Below the pieces are notes generated by a model. That model saw only the letters and a program-made list of their open reading frames with translations, did no database searches and was not told the origin of the DNA. The translations under genes and the position numbers were made by a program. 64,000 bases of DNA from Teratosphaeria epicoccoides (Eukaryota > Ascomycota > Dothideomycetes > Mycosphaerellales > Teratosphaeriaceae), in NCBI GenBank assembly GCA_021401465.1, contig JADDMT010000038.1:62001-126000 (forward strand), in the 5' to 3' direction. Positions 1 through 9,581 of the stretch are shown in pieces; the stretch's first letter is position 1; the number at the start of each line of letters is the position of its first letter.

Positions 1-729
1 TTCCGCAGCTCCATATCACCCCGAGGTCCTCGCTCTGAGCCGAGCAAGTCCGTTCTGAAGAACGCGATAGCCCTTCGCCGCATGAATTCCGATCTCGATC
101 GCACGACTCGCTCGGAGCGTCGCTACACGCACTTGGCTCGCGAACCGAGCCCACTGCTCCCTTGGACAGCTAGCCCAGAGATCGATCCCAGCGAAGGCTT
201 CAGTGATCTTTTCGACTTTGAGCTCGGTGACCGGAACCAGATAGAGGAGCACCAGACCTCTGCCGGCGCAGTAGCAGATAGCAGTAGCGACGCGTTGTAT
301 CGGGATGATGACTTTGCTCGCAGCACGCTGGACGAGATGGACTTCCGAGACCTCGACAGGACGATCGATGGCGCGCTCGCGGGCTTGCAGCATGGGCCTC
401 CGAGTACCGCATCGTTGAAGAGTCGAACGAGCGTTGGATCTTGGGAGGAGGGAGAAAGATTCTGGGAGTCGCCCGGCACCGCGATTGACAACAAGGAGAA
501 TCGACGTCCGAGCGGTGCTGGGGCAGTAGAGTCTGAGCGCAATCCTAGCAGTCCAGTGGACAATCTGGCGGCATCCATGAGCGCGGGCTCGATGTGGAGA
601 AGAGGACGCGCGGGCGGAGGGTATGAGTTCGGGGTTGGTGGGGAGAAGTCGAGGCCCAATAGCATTTTGCAGAAGCCGAGGAGCTTTTACGATTCAGATG
701 GGTTCTTGAAGGCGGAGGGCTCGTTGTAA
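1..729 (+). CDS. 3' end of an uncharacterised protein (5' partial)
   Basis: Frame 1 is open from the first base to a TAA at 727-729, giving 242 codons. The first in-frame ATG at 82 is not a convincing start because the frame continues open upstream, so the gene begins outside the window. The visible part is polar and low in complexity: Ser, Asp, Glu and Arg rich, with an acidic patch around a DLFDFEL stretch and a basic, Gly-rich segment near the end. No catalytic motif or known domain is recognised, and it is probably a disordered C-terminal tail. It converges on the pICln gene with about 200 bp between the stops. That the region is coding is fairly clear; its function is unknown. Confidence 0.6.
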   Translation, partial: FRSSISPRGPRSEPSKSVLKNAIALRRMNSDLDRTTRSERRYTHLAREPSPLLPWTASPEIDPSEGFSDLFDFELGDRNQIEEHQTSAGAVADSSSDALYRDDDFARSTLDEMDFRDLDRTIDGALAGLQHGPPSTASLKSRTSVGSWEEGERFWESPGTAIDNKENRRPSGAGAVESERNPSSPVDNLAASMSAGSMWRRGRAGGGYEFGVGGEKSRPNSILQKPRSFYDSDGFLKAEGSL

Positions 730-929
730 TCTGGCGTGAGCCTTTTGGGCGCCGGGTCCGTACACTTCTGTTGTATGCGTCTTGAGATATATCCTGTAGT
801 ACAGGTATTCCTAACTGAGAACACATCTTGTTGCGCCTCTCATACGGTCAACTTTGTGTCTGAGTGTCGCAGCATGATCGTAGTGCGTCGGAGCCTAGCG
901 CCATCCTTCCGCTTGCACAATGCGCTACC

Positions 930-1756
930 TCATGCAGTCCTTTGCCACTTCACATCTCCATCTGCCTCCCCGTCCACCAACTCCTCGGCACCTCTTCGCC
1001 GCCCTGCACCTCCACCCAAGCCACCATCCCCATTCGTCTCGGCTTCCTCTTCCGCACCCTCCATAACGGTCGCATCGTCTGGCATCCTCAGATGCCCATC
1101 CTCATCCAAGAAATGCGCCACGTTCTCACTCGTGATCCATCCCGTTGCACCGGGTGCTGTCTCATCGAATCCGCCTTCCTCTTCCTCATCTGGATCTGGA
1201 TCAGGATTGAGCTCTTGACATGCTGAAATGGCATCGTATAGCTGTTTCACCTGGTCCACGTTGCTGCTCCCTGGTGCCGGTATCAGGCGGACTTGGAGGA
1301 AGTCGAGGTCCTCGTCAGCTGTATCTGCATCTGAGAGATTTAACTCCAACAAGACTGCGTTGCCTTGTTGTGCGTGTATTGTGATGGTGGGGTATGGTAT
1401 CTGTATGCCGGCCTGGGTCGAGACTCGAAATAGCGTCAAGTGCCTGGATCCTACGGCGTCAGCTCTTGTTCGGTCACGAGCTCAAGTAGGCACCTGCTCT
1501 ACCTCGAAGACACCCAGAACTCGACGTCGTTGACCGTGACTTCTTCGTCGCCGTCGCCGTCTTCCCCCGATCTGAGTCCCAGCGAGAAGTCACGGTGTCC
1601 ATCGAGCTCAGTCCTGGACATCTTCACCCCGCCGGCATGCTGTAGGTGCAGCACCGGCGCTCCACCGAAAAATGTGCCAGGGGTCTGCTCTTGGTGTTCG
1701 TTCAGCGGGGTGAAGTCTTCGGTCCTGGGGCTTCTGGAGATGATTGCGTACGCCAT
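930..1756 (-). CDS. pICln / methylosome chloride-conductance-like protein (Saf5/Lot5 family)
   Basis: Two exons, 1503-1756 and 930-1443, separated by a 59 bp intron (1444-1502), encode 255 aa. The N-terminus has the family's PH-like fold signature: a TPGTFFGG turn, a VLHL strand, a VNDVEFWVSS segment, then HLTLFR and IPYPTITIHA, with the intron falling between the last two groups. An acidic stretch of Asp and Glu follows at about residues 165-185, as in pICln. In animals and fission yeast, pICln chaperones Sm proteins in the methylosome during snRNP assembly; the older name comes from cell-volume regulation. The ATG at 1756 was chosen because it opens the conserved block; the frame upstream has only non-ATG starts. 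The splice acceptor was placed so that SSR-HLTLFR reads through. The family call is confident; the tail is poorly conserved and could hold a missed intron. Confidence 0.85.
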
Positions 1757-1985
1757 TGCAACCAGCCCGTCAATGGTACAGCGTTGTCGTGTCGTCCAGA
1801 GCAACCTGCAAGAATAATGCGAGCACCCAAATATCGAAGCTCAAGCCCGCGCGCGAGTCATGCCGCCAACCTGAAACGTGCAGCTTCCCTGTTCGGAAGT
1901 GTTTCACAAGCTGGCCGTGGCCCATTGCTCATCTGGCCCATCTCACATGCATCTCCGTTCCAGCACCGCCCACACCGCACCAACC

Positions 1986-2534
1986 ATGGTCCTCGAAGCC
2001 GGCTACCCCGACACAACCGGCTTCCGCAAAGTCGTCAAAGTCACGATCCTCGTAAAAAAGAAACCCGACATGACCGACCTCGACTTCATCACTCACTACA
2101 ACCACAAGCACGCCCAACTAGCAGCCCCCATTCTCCAACGCCATAACGTCATCACCTACAGTCTTGTACGAAAACCCCCGTGTCGCCCAAAGCAGCCAAG
2201 TGAAGAAGGTAAGCTGAGTGAGTCATGTAGACGTACTGTCTGCAGCGAGATCGCACGATCATGGCCGATATGTTGCGGGGCAAGGGCGCGGAGATGTTGG
2301 GGTACGATGCGATTTGCACGTTTGTGTTCCGGGATTACAGGGATTTGGCGCGGTTCATGTATGATCCGGGGAGTAAGGAGTTGACGCCTGATCATGAGAA
2401 CTTGTGAGTGGTTTCCCGTGTTTATCGCCGCTGGTGTGGCTGACACGGGTGTTTTCAGTATGGTGGAGGAAGAGATGAAGATGATGGTGGGAGATGAGTA
2501 TATGGTTGTCGAAGAAGGTAAGAGGGTGGGATAG
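1986..2534 (+). CDS. EthD-domain (dimeric alpha-beta barrel) protein
   Basis: Three exons, 1986-2165, 2246-2403 and 2459-2534, give 137 aa. The start ATG sits in a strong context (CAACCATGG). The protein shows the EthD-type ferredoxin-like pattern: VVKVTILVKKKPDMT, then DFITHYNHKHAQLAAPIL, later YDAICTFVFRDYRDLARFMYDP, and a closing MVEEEMKMMVGDEY block. EthD proteins form dimeric alpha-beta barrels, and many act as small enzymes or accessory proteins in polyketide or ring-degradation chemistry. The true substrate here is unknown. The second intron (2404-2458) has a textbook GTGAGT donor. The first (2166-2245, GTACGA donor) is less certain: an alternative GTAAGC donor at 2209 would give a 37 bp intron, which seems too short, and a different reading frame. 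Confidence 0.75.
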
Positions 2535-2788
2535 AAGCGCACGAGTCGACCACTGTGTTGGCGTTGCAGATGTTGATCTTTATCGATACTGACCATCTGA
2601 TTTCGACTACACTAAAGCCACAGTAAGGAGCGTGTGGTGCATCTGCCGGGAATCTCCAGCAAAACTCATCAAGGTGAAGATCGCACCAGCCCTAAACTCC
2701 GACCAACCCCACAACCCTTATCCTCCCCTCTGCGTCTTGAGACGACCAAAAAGACCGCCACACCGCAGACCATCATAGTGTAAAACCC

Positions 2789-3639
2789 CTACTCCGTCTC
2801 ACCAACCTCCCGCTTACCCGGAAACCCATCAATCCTCAGCCCAGGCTGACCGAGTCCATTGAAAAACCTCGCAATAGGAACACTCTGCCCCGCCCGCCCA
2901 AAATTCAACCTCTGCATAAGCCTAGAGATCGGGTCATTCCACTGCAGACCCCACCGGCTGTAGAGGTTCGGCTGGATGCCCGGGACACCCTGTCTCGAAA
3001 GCCGTTGGAAGAGATTCTGCACCGAGTCCTGGTACCCCAGGTTGAAGTTGCCCAGCATGCGCTCAAAGGGAGCGTTGGCAGGCAGACCGAGGCCGAAGAG
3101 GTTCTGGTCGACGTCAGGGTCGGCGATTGGCTTAGCGTCACGCTTGTGGTGGCCGTGGAAGTCGTCGTCGATGTTGATGTTGCCATTGCCGATGGCGTTC
3201 CCGAAACCAGGGAATTGTTGGGCGAAACGCTGGAGCTGTGGACACGGAGACGTTAGCTCACCAGACGTAGCCACTCGGACTGCAGATGCGATCTGCACAT
3301 ACCGGGCTTTGAGGAGAGAGACCCAATCTCTGGAGGCTGTGCATCGTCAGCATCTGCGTTGGGTTGAGCTCTTTCGATCAACGCTTACAGTGATGTCACC
3401 AAGTCTGTCGGCTGTAGGCCGAACTGAGAGATCTGGGTCTGCCAATTGAAGTTGGTGTAGAACCCATTGTTGCCCAGAGCGGAGAACCACTGTGATGATG
3501 TCAGTAGAGTCGTGCAACGTTTCGTCAGGCACTACTCACCTGCTGGATGCTTGGTCGGTCGGGTAGACCAAGAGGTTGGTACAGCTGCCGGATGGAGCTC
3601 TGAGGCTGGAGGCCCCATCGCTGCAACGGTTCCCATCCT

Positions 3640-3682
<43 letters not shown>

Positions 3683-3728
3683 CGGCAGCGACTGCTGCAA
3701 GAGCCGTCATTATGTGTAGCAATTGCAT
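2789..3728 (-). CDS. Small secreted protein with Pro-Ala repeat, function unknown
   Basis: Four exons, 3540-3728, 3389-3489, 3303-3336 and 2789-3235, give 256 aa. All three introns (50, 52 and 67 bp) have GT-AG ends and keep frame. The protein opens with MQLLHIMTALAAVAAAA, a clear signal peptide, followed at once by a seven-unit Pro-Ala run. The mature part repeats an FxxxGLQP / LGLxP flavour (RWGLQPQSSIRQ, ISQFGLQPTDL, QRLGLSPQS, NPISRLMQRL), suggesting an internal repeat of short amphipathic helices. A Lys-Arg site after HGHH (Kex2-like) lies in the last exon. Cysteines are nearly absent, unlike a typical effector. No domain is recognised. Exon 3 is only 34 bp but is needed to join the frames. 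Confidence 0.65.
3640..3682 (+). repeat. (GGAGCA)7 hexanucleotide microsatellite
   Basis: Seven perfect copies of a GGAGCA hexamer. On the minus strand they encode the Pro-Ala run just behind the signal peptide of the secreted protein at 2789-3728. Unit length is a multiple of three, so slippage would change repeat number without breaking the frame. Confidence 0.9.
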
Positions 3729-6434
3729 TGTGACGGTATTGATGAGCAACGATCGATCGATCAGGAACGAGCGATAGACTTGGATAATTTTTCTGCGGAG
3801 ACGGTCGTGTCTGGCGTTGGAGGCTGTAGAGGAATTGAGGTGCTGTTGGGAATGATGAAAGATGTATTCAAGCGCTGGGTGAGGCATTGCTTTATAGACG
3901 ATCTGATGGTATAGCAATAGCATGGCTTGGCATTGCCATTGCTCGGCTCCAGCTTTCGCAAGGACCATGTCAGCCATAACCGCTGTCAAGTTTACAACCA
4001 GCCAAGAAATGCGGCTCACCCGTAACGTCTGGGCGTGGGCCTTCTCATTCTGCAAACTGGGTCGGTCGTCTGGTACCGGCGCAAGTGGCTATTCCCTGTG
4101 AAGACCCACTGAAAATTATATCTTTTTTGTTGGTCGTCGAGGTCTTGAGTGCAGCCAAGCACGTGCTTGGCAGAGATGCCACCTCTTGGACCGGCTGTTG
4201 CATTGCTGCTTGCATGATCAATGCATATCTCGCGAATGTCGGGCATCATGAATAGTATCAAGTGATATTAGTAAGATGGACAGACATCAAGAGAACGCCT
4301 TGCTCAGTGGCACAGTGCAAGGGTGACTGAGCTTGGCATCTGAACTTCAGGCAGATTCGGAAATCGTTCCAACTTTCTACAGCGCGTCGACGCGCCATTT
4401 GAGGCGTGCCTAGACGCGGCATAAGGCTGCACTCACCTTTGCAATCGACGAAAACGGGTACTCGAGCACAGCCTGGGAGTTCTCGTCCTTGCGCTGCTGG
4501 GGTTTGCACCAAAGCTGAGCCATCGATTGTCCGTTCGCTGCAGCCAAGTTGACCTCATGCGAGGGAACAGAGTAACCCAAGTTTCAACGCGTCAGCCAGT
4601 ATTTTGAAGCGACCTGTGAGGAAATTGCTCGAGTCGTGACAGGATTTCACAACTTGCCCCACGGCCAAACTGTCGACAGTAAGAAACCCTCCCTAAGTTG
4701 CGGCTGCCAGCACATCAATAGAACGAGGATGTTGTTCGCCCTTCCCTCGCTAAGTTTAAGGTCACCCGTGGCACCTGTGCAATGCAATGGAACATCCAAC
4801 TCAAACATCCCGCACTCGGCAAAATGAAATCGGCATTGTACCTGTCCGCAAGATATCGTCAGTGTTCCATGCCAGGCTCACCAAACGCCGTGGTCATCGC
4901 GCTATTGCCTAGCCTTTGCCATCAGCCATGGCGCAATCTGGACAACATCAAACGCAAGATTTGACCAGTAGCCCGCATCATGTAGCTAGCACCGCCAATG
5001 CAGGTACAGTGGACTGCAACCTAGCTCGTGGCTCCTTTTGCCTAAGCACAAGAACCTCAGCCAAACCAAGTCCTCAGGAACGCGTGTGCATCGAAAACGG
5101 AGAATTGCAATTTCCAAGAGCCACAACGCAGGAACAAGCTGCGTTTGCTTGCCATTCTGGGAGCCAATGCCAAGATTGAGGAGGCTCGGTGTGCATTCCA
5201 TCAATGGCAAAGCTTTCCATGGCATCGCAGAAGCAAGTTTATCATGCTTGTGAGTGTAGCCAGGCGGTATTCAATTGCTGGTGAGCATCGGGGAAGCTTT
5301 GAAGTGATGGCGCAGCACTGCAATCCCGAGCTGCGGCCGAGACGGAACAGGAGCGACGGTGTAGAGTGCTCATCTAGTGTTCTTGTCAGAAGCGTGGAGG
5401 TCCGGCTGTACCTGGCTGTCATGCAAAGGCTCGGAGTCAAGATTCACTGCCGACCCTTGGAATCGAGATTCGGGCGCCAACCTGCAATTTTGGTCCGATC
5501 AGTGCAGGCGAAGCTCGCATCGGCCAAAGAATCTATGTAGAAATCGCTTGGTCATCTAAGCCTTCGGGCTGCAGGTCTTGTCAGCGGCAGTCAAGCGGAC
5601 GCACTGATCGTGGATGCCGTGAACGGTGGCGACGGTCGTCTCGATCCTCATCTCGCCTTCTTCTTGGCGATCTGGAGCGAGAGCGGGATATTCTCCCTCG
5701 GTCTGAAGAACCCAGCCTTCAACATCAACTGCTGCACGGCATTGCCCAATCCGCAAGTCGTCATCCGCAATTTCTCACGGAGCTCAGGTTGGCTTAAGGT
5801 TGTGTCAAAGCTTCAGCATGGGTGTACCCTTGATCGGGAAGGCCAATCCAGCTTCCGGCCTCGCGTAATCGTGATGGATCCCGAGTGATCACGGAGCACG
5901 AGATGTCGCGAGGAGCTGATGACCGCGCTTGTGTGGGACTGCGTAAGTCCTCGAGGTTGGGACCGTGCTGTCTGCGAGATGGTCCCAGAGCCCGGAAGCG
6001 ACGGCCTCGACGCAAATTCAGAAGCACATATTGAAGCGCGATTTGGCATTGATGCTTACAAGCCGAGCCACATCCTTGAAGAGGCTTCTTGACGGTGTCG
6101 GGAAGGAGCAGGCTGAGGTCTGAGGCGCAGTTGCCCTCTGAGAAGATGCTCGGAAAGGTCAGGTACTTGCTGACGGTACCACGACTACGTACGCTGTGCC
6201 AGAAACTACGCTGGGCCCCCTTTGCGCCTATGAGAAAAATCCTCCAAGCGCTTCCTGTGATTGCCATCCTCTTCTTCCGACCTCCGATTGCATCATCATC
6301 TCAATCGAGTCCGGAAACCTCATCACCCACCCCCCACCCTCCAAACCCTGCCTCTCCCTCTTATCATGCCACCCCACACGCCCATCCCAGCCAAACCCAC
6401 TTACACCTGCCTGTAAATCCGCCTCATCGACGGA
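3729..6434. other. Gene-poor intergenic stretch
   Basis: About 2.7 kb without a gene I can support. All ORFs are short, overlap on both strands and show no family motif. A reading on the minus strand between about 5556 and 6267 has a Cys-containing piece and a Lys-rich end, but the frames would need two or three unsupported introns. A piece at 4916-5179 (plus) is Cys-containing and could be imagined as a small secreted protein, but it has no signal peptide. The base composition is ordinary and there is no sign of strong RIP. Confidence 0.5.
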
Positions 6435-6701
6435 CTAATACATCGCCAAACGATGCAACTCCCTCGAAACTCCCTTGTCCCGCAAGAAAATCCGGCGGCA
6501 GCGCTGCAACGCCTCATGTTTCTTCCAAGCGCGCCTCGAGACTTCCCTCCACAGCTGCCCGAATTGCTGGTATTGGGAATGCTCGAAGTCCTTGCGATTG
6601 TAGATGTAGTCTTTGGCGAAGTCGTCGAAGGCGCTCTGGAATGGGGATGGAGGGATGTAGTGGAAGTTCCACATTTGGATCGGTGCAGGTGCGTCTTCCA
6701 T
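6435..6701 (-). CDS. Small orphan protein, 88 aa
   Basis: A single open frame from the ATG at 6701 to a stop at 6435. The sequence is natural-looking and not low in complexity: an aromatic N-terminal part (MWNFHYIPPSPF), a FDDFAKDYIYNRKDF segment, then a basic helical C-terminus (REVSRRAWKKHEALQRCRR). The frame stays open upstream to 6803 but without an ATG, so a 5' exon is possible. The start context (ATAATGG) is acceptable. No family is recognised. It could be a real short gene or the last exon of a longer one. Confidence 0.4.
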   Translation of the reverse strand: MEDAPAPIQMWNFHYIPPSPFQSAFDDFAKDYIYNRKDFEHSQYQQFGQLWREVSRRAWKKHEALQRCRRIFLRDKGVSRELHRLAMY

Positions 6702-7957
6702 TATGATGTTGGGGTTGGCACCTGCCGTGTTGGTGTTGCTTGGTGGTGGCTGCTCTTGTAGTGTGGTGGCTGGTGGCTGTTGCAATCGTTGGCTTCGTAG
6801 CACTTGACTCTTGAGTACGGCTGTGCTGTATGCAGATGGAGAAGGAAGGAGGAAGGAAGGAAGAGTTGGAATGAGGCAAACACTTTTACCCTCCCTCGGG
6901 CTGCTCTGTCTGCAAGTGACTTTCCGCTAGTGATGACCCAATTTTTTACGAGAGCCTGCATTGTTGCGATACTGCTTGGCTCCTCAAGAGAAAAAGCCGT
7001 GAGTCAGCACATCTGGCCAGAATGCTTACGCAGCCGCTCATTGAATCGAGGACCTGCTAATACTGCTCATCTCGTACGCGATAATCGAGCTAAAGAAACC
7101 ACTGTAGGTAAACATTAATCGCGTTATGCTTACCGACTCGACAGGCATCGACGATTGGCACCGACACCGACCTTGGACCACGAAATGACAAAGACTCCTG
7201 TTAAACGGAGGCGAAGACTCCAGCTAGCAGACAGCACTTGCTGGGAACGGTTAACCGAAGAGAGGAGTCGCTGTCTATGGCGCCTCCGTGCCCACGGCGA
7301 CATGAGAGCCGTGCCAGAAGGGAGCGTGCATCGACTCCCGCGACCTCGGACGATCCTGGAAACCTTCGGGAAAGCACCTCGAGCGCCTCTTCGTGCACGC
7401 TGACTGGCGACGGCGACGACCACGGCGAGTGCCACCACGCCAGCCCTGACTCTCCCCAGCACCTCAAGTCAGCGCAAGCTCCCAGTGCATTCCGAGGCCG
7501 AGAACGCCATCTGTCACGACCACCGAGCCAGGCACTCCATCGTACACCCGGACGATCCTGGACACCAGGTCGCCTCCCTTCAGCAGAGGATTTAACAGCT
7601 CCACATGTGTCTGGCACGACTCGTCGACGAAGGCGCGCCGACCGACGAGGCGACGGTCGTGGCCTGTCTCTTCGAGACTGTCATCGCCAGGCCGATCCAG
7701 TGACCTCGCGAGTTGGGTTGAGAGTATCGACAGCTCATGATGGCGAGGGCGAGGCGGGTGAACGAGAAAGTGGCGCTGACGGCGCAGATCAATGAGGACG
7801 GAAAGTGTACGATCGTAGATTGTTGATGGTTAGATTGGCGCATGAGTCAATCGGGTTTGTGGTCATCTTTGGTAGCGTTAGACGTCTCTCAGTGCGGTAT
7901 CCGCTTTGCCGGAGCAGAAGTCAAAATACTGTACACATCGCCTCCAGCAAAGGGCCT
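6702..7957. other. Intergenic stretch with one weak ORF
   Basis: No well-supported gene. A plus-strand ORF at 7238-7795 (185 codons) is Arg, Ser and Pro rich and reads like a disordered protein, but a minus-strand ORF of similar size (7201-7617) overlaps it and neither has a domain. A short alternative plus frame around 7610-7700 looks protein-like (LVDEGAPTDEATVVACLFE) but is bounded by an upstream TAA. A spliced gene here cannot be excluded. Confidence 0.35.
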
Positions 7958-8969
7958 CTATGCCGCCGCCTCCGCCACAGCACCCTCCTCCAGCTTTCCC
8001 GTACTCCTCATCTCCCCATTCAAACTGAACCCCGGCCCATTCGTCGAGCTCAACACCACCTCATGAATCTCCTTCGCAATCCTATCACTCAACCCTGCGA
8101 CATCCCTCTTGATCCTCTCCACGAACGCCTTGATGTTCGCCTGCAACTCCTCCGGCTCGAACGCCAACTGCCCCACATGCATTCTGACTACCCCCAACCT
8201 CTCCCGATACTCACTCGCGCCCACCATCTCCCCCAGGGTCGCCCGCACATCCTTCACCACCGTCCCGGTCTTCACGCTCGGCATCAAGCCCCTCGGTCCC
8301 AGTATCCTCGCCACGCCGGACTTGGCGAGTCTGGGGAGGGAGTCGGCGTGGCAGATGCAGCGGTCGAAGTCGATGCGGCCGGACTTTACGGCGTCGAAAA
8401 TTTCGTCTTCGCCGACGAGGGAGGCGCCGGCGGCTTGGGCGGCTTGGGCGGCGGGGCTGTCGGGAGGCGCGATGACGGCGATTCGGAGGTCGGTTTTGAC
8501 TGGGTGGGGGAGGCGCATACGATTGCGGACGACAGGGCCGTTTTTGAGGGTTTTGAAGCGCAGGTGGATTTCGTATTTGCTGCTGGTAGGCGGGCGGCCG
8601 ACTTCTGCGGCGCGGAGGTATCTGTTGACTACCGTTAATAACATGGCGATCGAGGGGTATGTATTATTGCGTGACATGCCTCATGGCGTCTACTAGGCTG
8701 AATTGCATCGCTTGTCTAAGATCGGGCGTCTTGAAAGTTGTGCGCTGTCTCTTGCGTTTTGCGGTAGCACTGTTAGCTGCATCCTTGCGCTTGTTTCTCG
8801 CGGCACTGGCGGATGCGACGGCGGTGCGGATGGATAGTTGATTGAAGGGAGATTCTATGGCGAGAGTCGGGCGGGAGGAGCGGAGGAGCCTGGTGGTGGT
8901 GGAGGTGGTGATGGCGGCGGTGGATGCGCGGCAGAGGCAGGAGGGACAATAGTGGGCTGGAGTGGCCAT
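7958..8969 (-). CDS. Mitochondrial large-subunit ribosomal protein uL1m
   Basis: Two exons, 8680-8969 and 7958-8621, encode 317 aa. Ribosomal L1 features follow in order: FSLVDAM-RYLRAAEVG, an IHLRFKTLKNGPVVRNRMRLPHPVKTD region, IAVIAPPDS, then ILGPRGLMPSVKTGTVV, the hallmark L1 loop. L1 forms the mobile stalk at the ribosomal E site. The first ~60 residues are Ser, Thr, Arg and Ala rich with almost no acids, as expected for a mitochondrial targeting peptide, so this is the mitochondrial protein (yeast MRPL1 equivalent) and not cytosolic uL1. The 58 bp intron is unusual: the only donor that keeps the conserved AM-RY-LR junction is AG|GCATGT, a GC-AG intron. The ATG at 8969 is the only in-frame ATG before the targeting region. 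Confidence 0.9.
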
Positions 8970-9581
8970 GTCTGCCAGAGGGGGAAGGGGACGGTCGAGA
9001 ATGTGGTAGTCCAATGCGCGGTGGAGTGCTCGACGCGGAGGTGCAGGTGCGACGCGGCTCAATTAGAGTTTAGCGAGTGTCGGCTGCAAACTCTCAGCTG
9101 ACGGGAAGCTGACGGGAAGATGATCAGCATGACCTGCACCTCCATGATTCATTGTCATTCTGGGACTTCCAGGTTGCCATGTCGACACGACGGAGCACAT
9201 GATGTCGCTCCGCCCTCACACAGTTCTATTCTCAGACCGCCAAGGCCTGCGACAGCCGCCATCGCAATCGAGAGCGGGACATCCTGGTCCTGCATCAATA
9301 CGGAAGGCATGTCCTTCGAGGCGCTCCTGCCTCAACAGGGCGATCAACCTTGCGCAACGCGAGCTTGGCGCTCTCTTCAATGGACCCGGGCTGTCCATTG
9401 CAGGAGATACGACTGACTGACTTTCCTGCCCGGCCCTGCTCGGCAGACTGTACGACGCCGGCCGACCACTACTCTCTCCTCAGAGAACTCATTCGTGTAT
9501 ATAGCGCCCGCTCTCCACCGTCGCTACTGCCAAGACTTTCGTGTCTCTCATCGCGATTTGACGGCACGTGCCTGCCTTACC

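Noticed and set aside
2209..2245. Alternative 37 bp intron in the EthD gene with a better donor consensus
   Set aside because: Shorter than any other intron in the window and requires a one-base frame change just upstream.
5556..6267. Possible spliced secreted or enzyme gene on the minus strand
   Set aside because: Pieces look protein-like but would need several introns with no alignment support; no motif recognised.
7201..7795. Overlapping ORFs of 138-185 codons on both strands
   Set aside because: Both are Arg/Ser rich, oppositely oriented over the same bases and carry no domain; I could not find a splice model favouring either.
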